5,989 nt of DNA from Caulobacteraceae bacterium (GTDB lineage: Bacteria; Pseudomonadota; Alphaproteobacteria; Caulobacterales; Caulobacteraceae). The position numbers were made by a program, and so were the translations under genes. Within the stretch, counting starts at the first letter, position 1. The number at the start of each line of letters is the position of its first letter. The notes below the pieces were generated by a model. The model did no database searches and was not told the DNA's origin. It was given only the letters and a program-made list of their open reading frames with translations. The stretch spans positions 1 to 5,989 of the forward strand of contig CANKPO010000094.1 in NCBI GenBank assembly GCA_947484535.1, in the 5' to 3' direction. Shown piece after piece: positions 5,572 through 5,989 of the stretch.

Positions 5572-5613
5572 GCCCAAACGGTCTTTACCCCCAACCCTGT
5601 AGGACACGGCCTC

Positions 5614-5989
5614 TTGGGCGTTACGCTAGATCTTTCGCGCGCGTCGGCCTCGGCCGTGACGCCTCAGGCCCCAAAAGGCCCGATCAACCTAGCGGGTCTG
5701 ACACGCGAGGGGATCAAGGCCGCCTTGATCGCGGGAGAGGCCTGCGCGCCCGATAAGGCCAAGATGCGCACGGCGCAGATCTGGCGCTGGATCAACCATT
5801 TTGGCGTAACCGATTTCGACCGCATGACCGATGTCGGCAAGGACGTCCGTGCGGTGCTGGCCGACCGCTTTATCGTGGCGCGTCCCGAAGTGACCGAGCG
5901 GCAGGTCAGCCGCGACGGTACCCGCAAGTGGCTGCTCAAATTTGCCCCGGGCGTTGAGGCCGAGGCGGTGTTTATTCCGGGTGTTGGCC
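5614..5989 (+). CDS. rlmN: 23S rRNA (adenine2503-C2)/tRNA (A37) methyltransferase RlmN, 5' part
   Basis: RlmN is a radical-SAM enzyme that methylates C2 of A2503 in 23S rRNA and A37 in some tRNAs, supporting translational fidelity. About 125 codons are visible: the N-terminal accessory domain (PINLAGLTREGI, then KAKMRTAQIWRWINHFGVTDF) and the start of the barrel (RFIVARPEV, SRDGTRKWLLKF, VEAEAVFIPGVG). The window ends just before the expected CVSSQVGC stretch and CxxxCxxC cluster, so the catalytic motifs cannot be checked. The frame is open far upstream. TTG 5614 is chosen because AGGA (5601-5604) lies 9 bases before it and the resulting N-terminus (MGVTLDLSRA) resembles Caulobacterales RlmN as I remember it. 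Divergent from the sigma gene. Confidence 0.92.
   Translation, partial: MGVTLDLSRASASAVTPQAPKGPINLAGLTREGIKAALIAGEACAPDKAKMRTAQIWRWINHFGVTDFDRMTDVGKDVRAVLADRFIVARPEVTERQVSRDGTRKWLLKFAPGVEAEAVFIPGVG

Noticed and set aside
5664..5939. 91-codon minus-strand frame inside rlmN
   Set aside because: Shadow of the RlmN coding sequence, whose + frame reads as a clear family match.

Overview
The window looks like chromosome of an alphaproteobacterium, most likely Caulobacterales. GC content is moderately high, about 60% by eye. Candidate promoters carry GCTA-type -10 boxes like those of Caulobacter. The gene set is fabA-fabB-fabI, a ChrR-type sigma/anti-sigma pair and an RlmN of the Caulobacter kind. 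A GC-rich palindromic intergenic element also fits this group. The assignment rests on protein and motif recognition only.

Layout. Positions 94-2751 (+) hold a compact fatty-acid synthesis operon: fabA (dehydratase/isomerase), fabB (ketoacyl-ACP synthase I) and fabI (enoyl-ACP reductase). The gaps are 74 and 34 bases and each contains a small hairpin. FabA makes the cis double bond at C10, FabB elongates the unsaturated intermediate, and FabI reduces enoyl-ACPs in each cycle. Positions 2752-2935 have no gene. They hold a mirrored palindromic repeat element (2753-2855) and a hairpin with a T-rich tail that probably terminates the fab operon. Positions 2936-3934 (-) encode a zinc-independent NADPH:quinone oxidoreductase-like MDR enzyme with its own probable promoter.

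Positions 4058-5444 (-) encode an ECF sigma factor of the RpoE/ChrR (ECF11-like) type, followed by a ChrR-like cupin anti-sigma factor. In the alphaproteobacterial paradigm such a pair controls the response to singlet oxygen. The quinone reductase just downstream on the same strand could belong to the same stress response, but that is inference. Divergent from the sigma gene, rlmN (23S rRNA/tRNA adenine C2-methyltransferase) starts at a TTG near 5614 and runs off the window before its radical-SAM cysteine motif.

No wholly new system is evident. The points most worth checking are: the unusual junction between the sigma and anti-sigma genes, where the start with the good ribosome binding site is out of frame with the anti-sigma body; an anti-sigma domain with no zinc ligands at all; a FabI whose substrate/inhibitor loop differs strongly from the E. 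coli enzyme; and the mirrored palindromic repeat after fabI.
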